From AC-32 sp035518635 (GTDB lineage Bacteria > Actinomycetota > Thermoleophilia > Gaiellales > Gaiellaceae): 64,000 bases of DNA. Within the stretch, counting starts at the first letter, position 1. Each line of letters starts with the position of its first letter. The notes beneath the pieces were generated by a model. The model was not told where the DNA came from. It did not search any database and saw only the letters and a list, made by a program, of their open reading frames with translations. The DNA lies in the NCBI GenBank assembly GCA_035518635.1, contig DATIXI010000055.1, positions 12,778 to 76,777 of the forward strand, in the 5' to 3' direction. The position numbers and the translations under genes are program-made. Of the stretch, positions 49,599 through 57,631 are shown one piece after another.

Positions 49599-50266
49599 GC
49601 GACACCGCGTCGACCTCGGAGGCTCTCGACCGCGCGTCGGAGGCGTCGAAGGTCGGCAGCCGCCTGCGGACCGAGCGAGAGCGCCTCGGGATGAGCCTGC
49701 GCGAGCTCGCGCGCCGCGTGGGGGTCTCGCCAAGCCTCGTCTCGCAGATCGAGCTCGACCGGGTCAACCCGTCGGTCAGCACGCTCTACGCGCTCGTCAC
49801 CGAGCTCGGCATGACGATGAGCGACGTCTTCGGCGACTTTCCCGGCGACCGGGTCGTGAGGAGGCTGACCGACGACGACGGCGGCCTGGCACTGTGCCCC
49901 GAGACACGGCTCGTGCTCAACCTCGCGTCAGGCGTGCGCTGGGAGCGGCTCACGCCACACAGCGACCGCGACGTGGAGTTCCTCTACGTCGTGTATCCGG
50001 TGGGCGCAGCGTCGTGCCCCGAGGACGCCCTGATGACGCACGGCGGCAAGGAGTACGGCTACGTCTCGAGCGGGACGCTCGGCGTGCGCGTCGGCTTCGA
50101 GGAGTACGAGCTCGGGCCGGGCGGCTCGATCGCGTTCGACTCGTCCTCGCCGCACCGGCTCTGGGCGGTCGGCGAAGAGCCTGTCCACGCGATCTGGGTG
50201 GTCATCGGCAGAGAGGCGGACCCGCGCGACACGACGCCTCCGCCTGCTCTCGAGGCTACCGAGTAG
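49595..50266 (+). CDS. XRE-family transcriptional regulator with C-terminal cupin domain
   Basis: A 223-residue regulator. Residues about 20-80 are a helix-turn-helix domain (RLRTERERLGMSLRELARRV, SPSLVSQIELDRVNPSVSTL). Residues about 105-205 are a cupin sensor (YGYVSSGTLGVRVGFEEYEL, DSSSPHRLWAV). This PuuR/SutR-like class usually represses or activates adjacent catabolic genes in response to a small ligand. It is the last gene of the operon, starting in a 4-base overlap (GTGA), and probably controls both the operon and the facing ABC importer. Its end overlaps the convergent permease gene by 11 bp. Confidence 0.85.
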   Translation: MSDTASTSEALDRASEASKVGSRLRTERERLGMSLRELARRVGVSPSLVSQIELDRVNPSVSTLYALVTELGMTMSDVFGDFPGDRVVRRLTDDDGGLALCPETRLVLNLASGVRWERLTPHSDRDVEFLYVVYPVGAASCPEDALMTHGGKEYGYVSSGTLGVRVGFEEYELGPGGSIAFDSSSPHRLWAVGEEPVHAIWVVIGREADPRDTTPPPALEATE

Positions 50267-51269
50267 TGGAGGCGGCCGGGGCTTCCGCGTCGGCGGCCTG
50301 GAGCCGGCCGACGCTCTTCCGGCCCGAGCGCCAGCGCGAGATGAGCACTGGCAGCTGGTAGAGCACGAGCGCGACCAGGATCAGCACGCCGATCGTCATC
50401 TCCGCGTACTCGGTCGGCTGCGAGAAGAGCGGCAGGACGTTGTTGATCTCGGTGAGGAAGAGCGCCGCCAGCAGCGCCCCGATGAAAGATCCCCTCCCGC
50501 CCGCGAGGCTCGCGCCGCCGAGGACGGCGGCGGCGATGCTGGTGAGCGCGTAGTCGCCGATGATCGGCGAGCCGATCTGAACCTGCGCCGCCTCGTAGAA
50601 GCCGGCGAGCGACGCCATCAGCGAGCAGACGACGAACGCGAGGAACACGATGCGCCCGGTCGACATCCCGAGCCGGCGGGCCGAGGTCTCGTCGAGGCCG
50701 ACCGCCCTGACCGCCATCCCCGTGCGTGAGCGGTACAGCCACAGGTCGCCCAGGATCACGAGCAGGACGACGCCGATGAACGCGACCGGCATGAAGCCGA
50801 TGCTCCGGTTCAGCTGATCGATCACGTCGCTGTTGATCGGGCCCTCGGGGTGGTCCCGCAGGAGGAGCGACGCGCCCTCGAGGATGCTCAGCGTGCCGAG
50901 GGTCGCGATGATCGACGGGAGCTTGAGGACCCGGATCAACGTCGCGTTGAAGATGCCGGTCGCGAGGCCGACGCCGAGGATCGCGAGCGAGCCGAGGAAG
51001 AGCGCGAATGTCGTCTCGTCCGGCTTCAGCGTGAACGAGGCCGTGACGACGCACATCGTGATCAGCGCGGCCACGGAGACGTCGAAGCCGCCTACGAGCA
51101 GCGCGTTCGTCTGGCCGATCGCGACGAGCGCCAGGGGCATCGTCGCGAGCAGGAGGTTGTTGATGTTGTACTCCGTCAGGAACGCGTCCTGGCGCGCGGC
51201 CGTGTACGCGCCGACCGCGACGATCAGCGCCCCGAGCAGGACGAGGGGCATCCAGCCGCGGAACCTCAC
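50256..51269 (-). CDS. Ribose-type ABC transporter permease
   Basis: A 337-residue RbsC-family permease with eight to ten membrane helices. ALVAIGQTNALLVGGFDVSV and IIATLGTLSILEGASLLLRD are family signatures, and AVLGGASLAGGRGSFIGALL is the cytoplasmic coupling region. GTG 51269 overlaps the stop of the ATPase gene. With the permease at 54120 it should form a heterodimeric channel for the substrate delivered by the binding protein at 52826. It is the last gene of the importer operon. Confidence 0.85.
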   Translation of the reverse strand: MRFRGWMPLVLLGALIVAVGAYTAARQDAFLTEYNINNLLLATMPLALVAIGQTNALLVGGFDVSVAALITMCVVTASFTLKPDETTFALFLGSLAILGVGLATGIFNATLIRVLKLPSIIATLGTLSILEGASLLLRDHPEGPINSDVIDQLNRSIGFMPVAFIGVVLLVILGDLWLYRSRTGMAVRAVGLDETSARRLGMSTGRIVFLAFVVCSLMASLAGFYEAAQVQIGSPIIGDYALTSIAAAVLGGASLAGGRGSFIGALLAALFLTEINNVLPLFSQPTEYAEMTIGVLILVALVLYQLPVLISRWRSGRKSVGRLQAADAEAPAASTTR

Positions 51270-52783
51270 GAGCCGCCCTTCGCGCCGCCGCCGACGATCG
51301 CCTCGACGATCCTGCGTTCCCCGAGCTCGTCCCCGCTGATCTCGTCGACGATCTGCCCGCGCGACATGACGACCACACGGTCGCAGAGGCCGGCCAGCTC
51401 GAGCGGATCGCTCGACTTGACGATGAGGGCCACGCCTTCGTTGGCCTTGGCCCTCAGCGCCTCGTAGATGTCGAAGCGCGCGCCCACGTCGACGCCCTGG
51501 GTCGGCTCGTCGGCGAGGATCACTTTCACCTCCCCGCGGAGGAAGGGACGCGTGAGCGAAACCTTCTGCTGGTTGCCTCCCGAGAGCGACTGGACCGGCT
51601 GCTCGATCGAAACCATCCGGATGCGCAGCCGGCTCGCCATGTCGTCGACCGTGCGCTTCTCGCGCCTCCGGTGCAGGAAGCCCAGGCGCCCGAAGTTCCG
51701 CAGCACCTGGATCGTCGTGTTCGCGCGGACGCTGAGGACGGGGAAGAGCGACTCACCGGTCCGGTCGCCGCTCAGGAGGACGATTCCCGCGCGGAGGGCC
51801 GCAAGGGGTGACTTCGCGTTCAGCTCCGCCCCGTCGCACGAGGCCTTCCCGGCCGGCCGCTCGACACCCGCGAGGGCCCGCAGGAACTGCACCTGGCCGT
51901 TGCCCTCGGCGCCCGCGAGCCCGAGGATCTCGCCCCTCTCGACCTTGAGGTCGATCGGGCCGAAGCGGTCGCCGTGAAGCCCTGCGATGTCGAGCAGCAC
52001 CTCGGGGGAGCGGCCCTCTCCGTCGTGCTCCGGGAACGCGAGCTGTAGCGGCCGCCCGATCATGTGGGCGACCAGGGCCTCCTCCGTCATCCCGGCCGCC
52101 TCGAAGGTGCCCTGCTTGACGCCGTCGCGCAGGACGCTGATGCGACCGGCAATCTCGAGCACCTCTGGCAGGCGGTGGCTGACGTAGACGATTCCGACGC
52201 CGGCCCTGCTCCGCTCGAGGACGAGCGCGTGGAGCTGGGCGACCTCCTTCGGCCCGAGAGCGGTCGTCGGCTCGTCGAGTAGGAGCACCTTCGGCTTCGC
52301 CAGGAGCGACTTGACGACCTCGAGCAGCTGCCGCTGGGCCAGCGACAGCGTGGCGACCGGCGCCTTTACCGGGACGTCGAGCCCGAACTCCTCCAGGGTC
52401 GACGCCGCCCACCGGTCCATTCGCGCGTACGCGGGGCGCTCGTTCCCGGGGACGGCGAGATAGAGGTTCTCCGCGACCGAGAGGTCGAGGACGTGCGAGT
52501 AGGTCTGGTACGCGATGCCGAGGCCGAACCTCCGGGCCTCGGCGGGAGAGCCGCGCTTGCGGCGGCGGCCGCCGATCTCGACGGTGCCGCTGTCAGGAGC
52601 AAGGAAACCGCTGGCGATCCCGAGCAATGTCGATTTCCCGGACCCGTTCTCCCCGACGAGCGCGTGAATCTCGCCTTCGCGGCAATCCACGCTGACGTCT
52701 CGAAGCGCCTGTACCGCTCCGAACGCCTTGGAGACCCCGCGAAGGGACAGCACGACAGGGCGCTCGGGCCCGGGACTCGACAT
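51266..52783 (-). CDS. Ribose-type ABC transporter ATPase with two nucleotide-binding domains
   Basis: A 505-residue RbsA-family protein with two ABC domains. The first has Walker A GENGSGKST, an LSLAQRQLLEVVKSLL signature and Walker B KVLLLDEPTTAL. The second has the degenerate Walker A GAEGNGQVQF, usual for this family, LSGGNQQKVSLTRPFLRGEV and ILADEPTQGVDVG. It powers sugar or other small-molecule uptake. A ribosome site AAAGGAACGA precedes ATG 52783. It lies 42 bp after the binding-protein gene and overlaps the permease start by 4 bases. Confidence 0.9.
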   Translation of the reverse strand: MSSPGPERPVVLSLRGVSKAFGAVQALRDVSVDCREGEIHALVGENGSGKSTLLGIASGFLAPDSGTVEIGGRRRKRGSPAEARRFGLGIAYQTYSHVLDLSVAENLYLAVPGNERPAYARMDRWAASTLEEFGLDVPVKAPVATLSLAQRQLLEVVKSLLAKPKVLLLDEPTTALGPKEVAQLHALVLERSRAGVGIVYVSHRLPEVLEIAGRISVLRDGVKQGTFEAAGMTEEALVAHMIGRPLQLAFPEHDGEGRSPEVLLDIAGLHGDRFGPIDLKVERGEILGLAGAEGNGQVQFLRALAGVERPAGKASCDGAELNAKSPLAALRAGIVLLSGDRTGESLFPVLSVRANTTIQVLRNFGRLGFLHRRREKRTVDDMASRLRIRMVSIEQPVQSLSGGNQQKVSLTRPFLRGEVKVILADEPTQGVDVGARFDIYEALRAKANEGVALIVKSSDPLELAGLCDRVVVMSRGQIVDEISGDELGERRIVEAIVGGGAKGGS

Positions 52784-52825
52784 TCGTTCCTTTGACTCAG
52801 GATCTACCGCTTTCCGGCTTCCTCC

Positions 52826-54097
52826 CTACGGATACATCTTGTGCAGGAGCGAGAGCGGCACGAGCGAGGTCGCGGAGGCTTCCTGCGGATAGCCCTTCAC
52901 GCACTCGGTTCGCTTCGCCTCGCTCTGCAGCTGGATCGGGAACACGATCGTCGGCGGGATCTTCGCGCCCTTGAGCTGCATCATCAGGGCGGTCAGGGCG
53001 ACCCGGATCTGCGAGTTGCCCGCCGTGTAGTACCAGACCTTCAGCTTCGGGTTGTGCAGCTTCTTCGCCGCGCAGCCCATGCCGACGTCGTCGGTCCGAA
53101 GGGTCAGGACGGCGTTGAACGGCTTGCCCGCGGCCTTGTACGCCGCGAACGCGCCCTGCGCCATGCCGAGGCCGTACTCGTAGCTCCAGCCCTTGATGTT
53201 GGGATGCGCCGCGAGGATCCCCGAGACGACCTGCTGGACCTTCGACGCGTCCCAGTTCGTGGGCTCGTTGGCCACGACGTGGATGGCGGGGTTGAGCCGC
53301 GGCTGCTCGCACTTCTGCCAGCCCGCCGACAGCGGGTTGCCCGGGAAGCCGCCCATGAAGGCGATGTCGCCGGACTTGACGTACGTGTTCATGATCCGGG
53401 CGTACGCCTTGCCCAGGTTGCAGACGTTCTCGCCCACGACCGTGGTGTAGTTCTTGCCAGGCCCCGTCACGTAGCCCCAGGCGTAGGTGGCCACCGGGAT
53501 GTGGGCCTTCCTCGCCTCCTTGAACACCGGGAGCTCCGCGTCGGCGAAGTCCGGATAGGTCACGATCGCGCTGACGTGCTGGGCGATCATCGCCCTGAAG
53601 TCGGCGAGAGCCTGGTTCAGGTCGGAGTGGGCGCTCCGGTAGATGATCTTCCCGATCGACTTGTACGTGAGCGCCTGGAGGATGAACTCCATCTTCGAGA
53701 TGTGGCGATACACGTTCTCGCCGAACGGCTCGACGTAGGCGACGGTCAGCTTGCCTCCCGTCCCGGTCTTGCAACCGTCGTTCTTCCAGCACTTGAGGGC
53801 CAGTTGGTAGTTGACCTTGCGGGTGGAGCGGCCGAAGGCGGCGAGCGCGATGTCGCGGGCCATCCTGTGGGCCGGCAGGAGCTTGGCGTTGAAGAGCGTA
53901 TGGGCGAGGACGCTCTTCGGGGCCTTGTAGACCTCGCCGTACCCGCTCTTCGGAAACGTCTTCTTCGCGGCTGTGGCGTGATTCCGGCTGCTGGTGCCGC
54001 CGAGGGCGGCCGCGACGACGACGAGCGCCACCGCGAGCAGCGTCACCCCGAGGCCGAGCCGCCACCGCCTCCCTTCGCTCACCTTTGGTACCTGCAT
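52826..54097 (-). CDS. ABC transporter substrate-binding protein (type 1 periplasmic-binding fold)
   Basis: A 423-residue protein with one N-terminal hydrophobic helix (GVTLLAVALVVVAAALGG) and no lipobox Cys. It is therefore either cleaved or anchored by that helix, not lipidated, which is unusual for a monoderm importer. The rest has the two-lobe layout of the sugar-binding RbsB-like group (SAIVTYPDFADAELPVFKEA, HIPVATYAWGYVTGPG, ILAAHPNIKGWSYEYGLGMA). A strong AGGAGGAAGGGAG site precedes ATG 54097. The ligand is unknown, and the operon context argues against a simple sugar. Confidence 0.8.
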   Translation of the reverse strand: MQVPKVSEGRRWRLGLGVTLLAVALVVVAAALGGTSSRNHATAAKKTFPKSGYGEVYKAPKSVLAHTLFNAKLLPAHRMARDIALAAFGRSTRKVNYQLALKCWKNDGCKTGTGGKLTVAYVEPFGENVYRHISKMEFILQALTYKSIGKIIYRSAHSDLNQALADFRAMIAQHVSAIVTYPDFADAELPVFKEARKAHIPVATYAWGYVTGPGKNYTTVVGENVCNLGKAYARIMNTYVKSGDIAFMGGFPGNPLSAGWQKCEQPRLNPAIHVVANEPTNWDASKVQQVVSGILAAHPNIKGWSYEYGLGMAQGAFAAYKAAGKPFNAVLTLRTDDVGMGCAAKKLHNPKLKVWYYTAGNSQIRVALTALMMQLKGAKIPPTIVFPIQLQSEAKRTECVKGYPQEASATSLVPLSLLHKMYP

Positions 54098-54119
54098 CTC
54101 CCTTCCTCCTTTCGGGTTC

Positions 54120-55193
54120 TCAACCCGTGTCTGCGTCTGCCTGTGGGGCGATGCGAGCAGTGGCCGCCCGCGGCCGCAGGAGGCGGCCGAGGAGCGACGC
54201 GATCCTGTCCCCCGAGATCAACATTCCGACGATGATCGCCGCGCCGAAGACCACGAACTGCCATCCGATCGAGAGCCCGAGGATGAGCAGCATCTGGTTC
54301 AGCAGCGTCAGCGCGAGCGCGGCCATCCACGTCGAGGTCGCGCTCGCGAGTCCGCCCGCGAGCGACGCGCCGGCGATGACGACGGCTGCGATCGGCGCGA
54401 GCAGGTACGAGGCTCCGAACGCCGGGTCGACGCTGATGCGCACGCCCGCGAGCAGCACCGCCGCGGTGGCGTAGAGCAGCCCCGCCGCCGTGTAGGCGAA
54501 GACGACGTAGGCGCGGACGTGCACTCCGGCCATCCAGGCGGCTCTCGGGTTAGCGCCCACCGCTTGGAAGCGTCGGCCGAGCGCCGTGTAGCGGAGCAGC
54601 AGGGCGACGACGAGGGTGATCGCGGCGCCGGTCCAGAAGACGAGGCTGATGATCCCGACCGGCCTGTTCTGCGCGAAGTCGGAGAGCCGCGAGGGCACCT
54701 CGGCCTCGGCCAGGCCCTTGGAGTACCTCAGCCCCTCGGCGACGACGATCTGCCCGACCGCGAGCGTCACGATCAGCGGGTTCAGCTGCAGGATCCCGAC
54801 GAAGACCCCGTTGACCAGGCCGACCAACACGCCGAGGCCCAGGCAGGCGAGGATGGCGATCCAGAGGCGGCCGTTCGAGTGGTTGCCGACGCCGACGATC
54901 AGGTAGCCGCCGAGGAACATCACCCCCGGAGTCGAGAGGTCGATGCCCGCCTGCATGATCACGAGCATCTGGCCGAGGGCCGCGACGGCAAGGACGGTCA
55001 TGTACGGAAGGACGAAGGCCCACGACGTGTTCTGTAGCGCGCTGGGCGCGATGAAGGCGGCCACTATGACCAGGATTCCGGTGGCGATCCAGACCGGCAA
55101 GAAGCGCGCTCCCACCATCGCCTGGGCGAGCAGGGACGTCATGCGGCGGCCTCCGTGCACCGCAAGGCCCCCGGTGCCTTCGTGCGCGTTCAC
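54120..55193 (-). CDS. Ribose-type ABC transporter permease (second subunit)
   Basis: A 357-residue RbsC-family permease: MLVIMQAGIDLSTPGVMFLG, LNPLIVTLAVGQIVVAEGLR and AAVVIAGASLAGGLASATS are characteristic. About nine membrane helices are visible. GTG 55193 follows AAAGGAG. It is the first gene of the importer operon (permease, binding protein, ATPase, permease), divergent from the amidohydrolase gene. Confidence 0.85.
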   Translation of the reverse strand: MNAHEGTGGLAVHGGRRMTSLLAQAMVGARFLPVWIATGILVIVAAFIAPSALQNTSWAFVLPYMTVLAVAALGQMLVIMQAGIDLSTPGVMFLGGYLIVGVGNHSNGRLWIAILACLGLGVLVGLVNGVFVGILQLNPLIVTLAVGQIVVAEGLRYSKGLAEAEVPSRLSDFAQNRPVGIISLVFWTGAAITLVVALLLRYTALGRRFQAVGANPRAAWMAGVHVRAYVVFAYTAAGLLYATAAVLLAGVRISVDPAFGASYLLAPIAAVVIAGASLAGGLASATSTWMAALALTLLNQMLLILGLSIGWQFVVFGAAIIVGMLISGDRIASLLGRLLRPRAATARIAPQADADTG

Positions 55194-55337
55194 CCGCTCC
55201 TTTGAGGGGTAGCCCCGAACAGGGCTGCATTCTGATCACTTGGGGCGGAAAGTGTCAACCACCGCGGTACGTCGGCCCCTGGATCGGCCGGAGCGTTTAC
55301 CCCTGCTTCACGCTTGGCCCGCCCCAGCGAGCACGCG

Positions 55338-55367
55338 TTGACTGCTCGACCGGCGTCCGTTTATGCT
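55338..55367 (+). promoter_or_regulatory. Promoter of the amidohydrolase-SDR operon
   Basis: TTGACT (55338-55343) and TATGCT (55362-55367), 18-bp spacer, lie in the 238-bp divergent region between the importer operon and the amidohydrolase. A GAGGAGAGG ribosome site precedes the ATG at 55432. This is one of the few near-consensus -35/-10 pairs in the window. Confidence 0.6.
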
Positions 55368-55431
55368 CGCTGCACATGCGTCGGCGTGAGACCGCGCATT
55401 CCGTATCTGGCAAGCCGAGGAGAGGACGGGC

Positions 55432-56799
55432 ATGAGCTCGCAACGCCTTTTGATTCGCAACGGCTTCGTCGTCTCGATGGATCCCGACGTCGGCGACATC
55501 CCGAACGGCGATGTCCTCGTCGAGGACGGCGCGATCGTCGAAGTCGGACGTGGCCTCGAGGTATCCGGGGCCGAGGAGATCGACGCGACCCGCATGATCG
55601 TCATGCCGGGCTTCGTCGACACGCACCGGCACACGTGGCAGACCCCGGTTCGAGGTGTGCTCCCGTGCTGCACGCTCGACCATTACTTCGCCGTCATGCT
55701 CGGCCAGGTCGGCGGCTTCTACCGCCCGGAGGACGTCCACATCGGCGACTACGCCGGCGCGCTCGAGGCCATGAACGGCGGCGTCACGACGCTGCTCGAC
55801 TGGTCGCACATCAGCAACACCCCCGATCACTCGGACGCGGCGATTCAGGGCCTGAAGGACGCCGGCATCCGCGCCGTCTACGCCCACGGCATGCCGACGG
55901 GCGGCGAGTGGTGGATGCTGAGCGAGCTGAACCATCCCGAGGACATCCGGCGCATCCGGGAGACGTACTTCTCGTCGGACGACGGCCTCCTCACCCTGGC
56001 CATGGCCGCGCGCCAGCCCGGCAACGTGAACGCCGACGTCGCGAAGCACGACTGGGCGCTCGCACGGGAGCTCGGGATCCTGATCAGCGTCCACGTTGGC
56101 ATGCGGCTCCACAACCTGCACTACGAACCCGTGAAGGACATGCACGACCTTGGGCTGATGGGCCCCGACGTCTGCTACATCCACATGACCGACCTCACCG
56201 ACCAGGAGCTCGACTTCATCGCGGAGACCGGCGGCAAGGCGTCGATCGCTCCTTATGTGGAGATGCTGATGGGCCACGGGCCGCCGCCGACGGGGAAGAT
56301 GCTCTCCCGTGGCGTCCGCCCGTCGCTCAGCGTCGACGTCGTCTCGAGCGTCCCCGGCGAGATGTTCACGCAGATGCGGACGGCGCTCGCCTACGACCGG
56401 ATCCTCGAGTTCACCGATACGCCGGACATCGCGTTCGCGCCGACGCTCACCCATCGCGATGTGCTCGAGTTCGCGACGATCGACGGCGCACGGTCGATCG
56501 GGCTCGAAGAGAAGGTCGGGTCGCTGACGCCGGGCAAGCAGGCGGACATCGTCCTGCTGAAGACGAACGCGATCAACACCGCGCCGATGATCGACCCGAT
56601 CGGCACGATCGTCGTTTTCTCCGACACGTCCAACGTCGACTCGGTGTTCGTCGGCGGCCAGGCCGTCAAGCGCAACGGCGAGCTCGTCGGCCACGACCTC
56701 GACAAGGTGTTCCAGCAGCTCGACGAGTCGAGGAACCACATCCTGTCGGCGGGCGAGCTGCTGCCCGAGTGGGCGGCGGAGCCGGCCGCGGCCGTGTAG
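55432..56799 (+). CDS. Amidohydrolase-superfamily protein (TrzN/guanine-deaminase-like subgroup)
   Basis: A 455-residue metal-dependent hydrolase. VMPGFVDTHRHTWQTPVRGV holds the H-x-H pair (about residues 62-68), LISVHVGMRLHNLH the third His, CYIHMTDLTDQELDF the fourth and RPSLSVDVVSSVPGEMF the Asp. VGSLTPGKQADIVLLKT is the usual C-terminal composite-domain strand. The subgroup deaminates or dehalogenates N-heterocycles (SAH deaminase, guanine deaminase, TrzN). The substrate here is unknown; a nitrogenous ring imported by the divergent ABC system is plausible. The SDR gene follows 5 bp downstream. Confidence 0.85.
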   Translation: MSSQRLLIRNGFVVSMDPDVGDIPNGDVLVEDGAIVEVGRGLEVSGAEEIDATRMIVMPGFVDTHRHTWQTPVRGVLPCCTLDHYFAVMLGQVGGFYRPEDVHIGDYAGALEAMNGGVTTLLDWSHISNTPDHSDAAIQGLKDAGIRAVYAHGMPTGGEWWMLSELNHPEDIRRIRETYFSSDDGLLTLAMAARQPGNVNADVAKHDWALARELGILISVHVGMRLHNLHYEPVKDMHDLGLMGPDVCYIHMTDLTDQELDFIAETGGKASIAPYVEMLMGHGPPPTGKMLSRGVRPSLSVDVVSSVPGEMFTQMRTALAYDRILEFTDTPDIAFAPTLTHRDVLEFATIDGARSIGLEEKVGSLTPGKQADIVLLKTNAINTAPMIDPIGTIVVFSDTSNVDSVFVGGQAVKRNGELVGHDLDKVFQQLDESRNHILSAGELLPEWAAEPAAAV

Positions 56800-56804
56800 A
56801 GCGA

Positions 56805-57506
56805 ATGGCCGCAGGCAGCGTCGTCGTCGTCGGAGGCACGCAGGGCCTCGGCCGAGAGGTCGCCTCGTCGTATGCCGCCGACGGCCGGGACGTGGTCGTG
56901 ACCGGCAGGGATCAGGCCCGCGCGGAGGCTGCCGCCGGGGAGATCGGCGGCAGCACCCGCGGCCTCGGGTTCGACCTCGCCGACCCGCACACGATCGAGG
57001 AGCGCCTGGCGGAGGTCGGCGACGTCGAGTACCTCGTCCTGGCCGCGATCGAGCGGGACACGAACACCGTCGAGGAGTACGACATCGACGCGGCGCTGAG
57101 GCTGGCCACCCTCAAGCTCGTCGGCTACACCGAGGTGATCCACACGCTGCTCTCGCGCCTCGGGAACGAGTCCGCGATCCTGATCTTCGGAGGGCTCGCG
57201 CGGGACCGGCCCTATCCCGGCTCGACCACCGTTACCGCCGTCAACGGCGCCGTGACGAGCATGGTGCGGACGCTCGTGATCGAGCTCGCGCCGAGGCGCG
57301 TGAACGCGCTGCACCCGGCCATCGTCGGCGACAGCCCGCAGTGGGTCGACATGCCTGCCGAGCGCCGTCAGGCGCTGATCGACCGGACGCCGATCGGCCG
57401 CCTCGTGACGATGGCCGAGGTCGTGGGCGCCTCCCGCTTTCTGCTCGAGAACGAGGCGATCAACGGCCTCAACCTGCTCGTCGACGGCGGCTGGATGTGT
57501 ATGTGA
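56805..57506 (+). CDS. SDR-fold protein lacking the catalytic Tyr-x-x-x-Lys
   Basis: A 233-residue short-chain dehydrogenase-like protein. VVVVGGTQGLGREVASSYA is the TGxxxGxG-type cofactor motif, and NALHPAIVGDSPQW and NGLNLLVDGGWMCM are usual C-terminal segments. Where active SDRs have Y-x-x-x-K, this protein reads V-T-A-V-N (STTVTAVNGAVTSMVRTL). Catalytic Tyr and Lys are therefore Val and Asn, and the Ser motif is also not obvious. It may be a non-enzymatic or unusually acting member. It is the second gene after the amidohydrolase and ends before a strong hairpin. Confidence 0.75.
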   Translation: MAAGSVVVVGGTQGLGREVASSYAADGRDVVVTGRDQARAEAAAGEIGGSTRGLGFDLADPHTIEERLAEVGDVEYLVLAAIERDTNTVEEYDIDAALRLATLKLVGYTEVIHTLLSRLGNESAILIFGGLARDRPYPGSTTVTAVNGAVTSMVRTLVIELAPRRVNALHPAIVGDSPQWVDMPAERRQALIDRTPIGRLVTMAEVVGASRFLLENEAINGLNLLVDGGWMCM

Positions 57507-57574
57507 ACTAGCGCCTTCGGCGTTGGCCGAGGCCAGCTAGTACGACATTACGCGCGAAGACGAGACCAGAGAAG

Positions 57575-57602
57575 CGAGGGGCCCGCTCTCGCGGGCCCCT
57601 CG
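57575..57602. terminator. Perfect 12-bp hairpin between convergent genes
   Basis: CGAGGGGCCCGC (57575-57586), TCTC loop and GCGGGCCCCTCG (57591-57602) are fully complementary. The hairpin lies between the plus-strand SDR stop (57506) and the minus-strand stop of the secreted protein (57632), and probably ends both transcripts. Confidence 0.7.
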
Positions 57603-57631
57603 AGTCACGCGTTGTGCGTTGGCGAGCTAGC

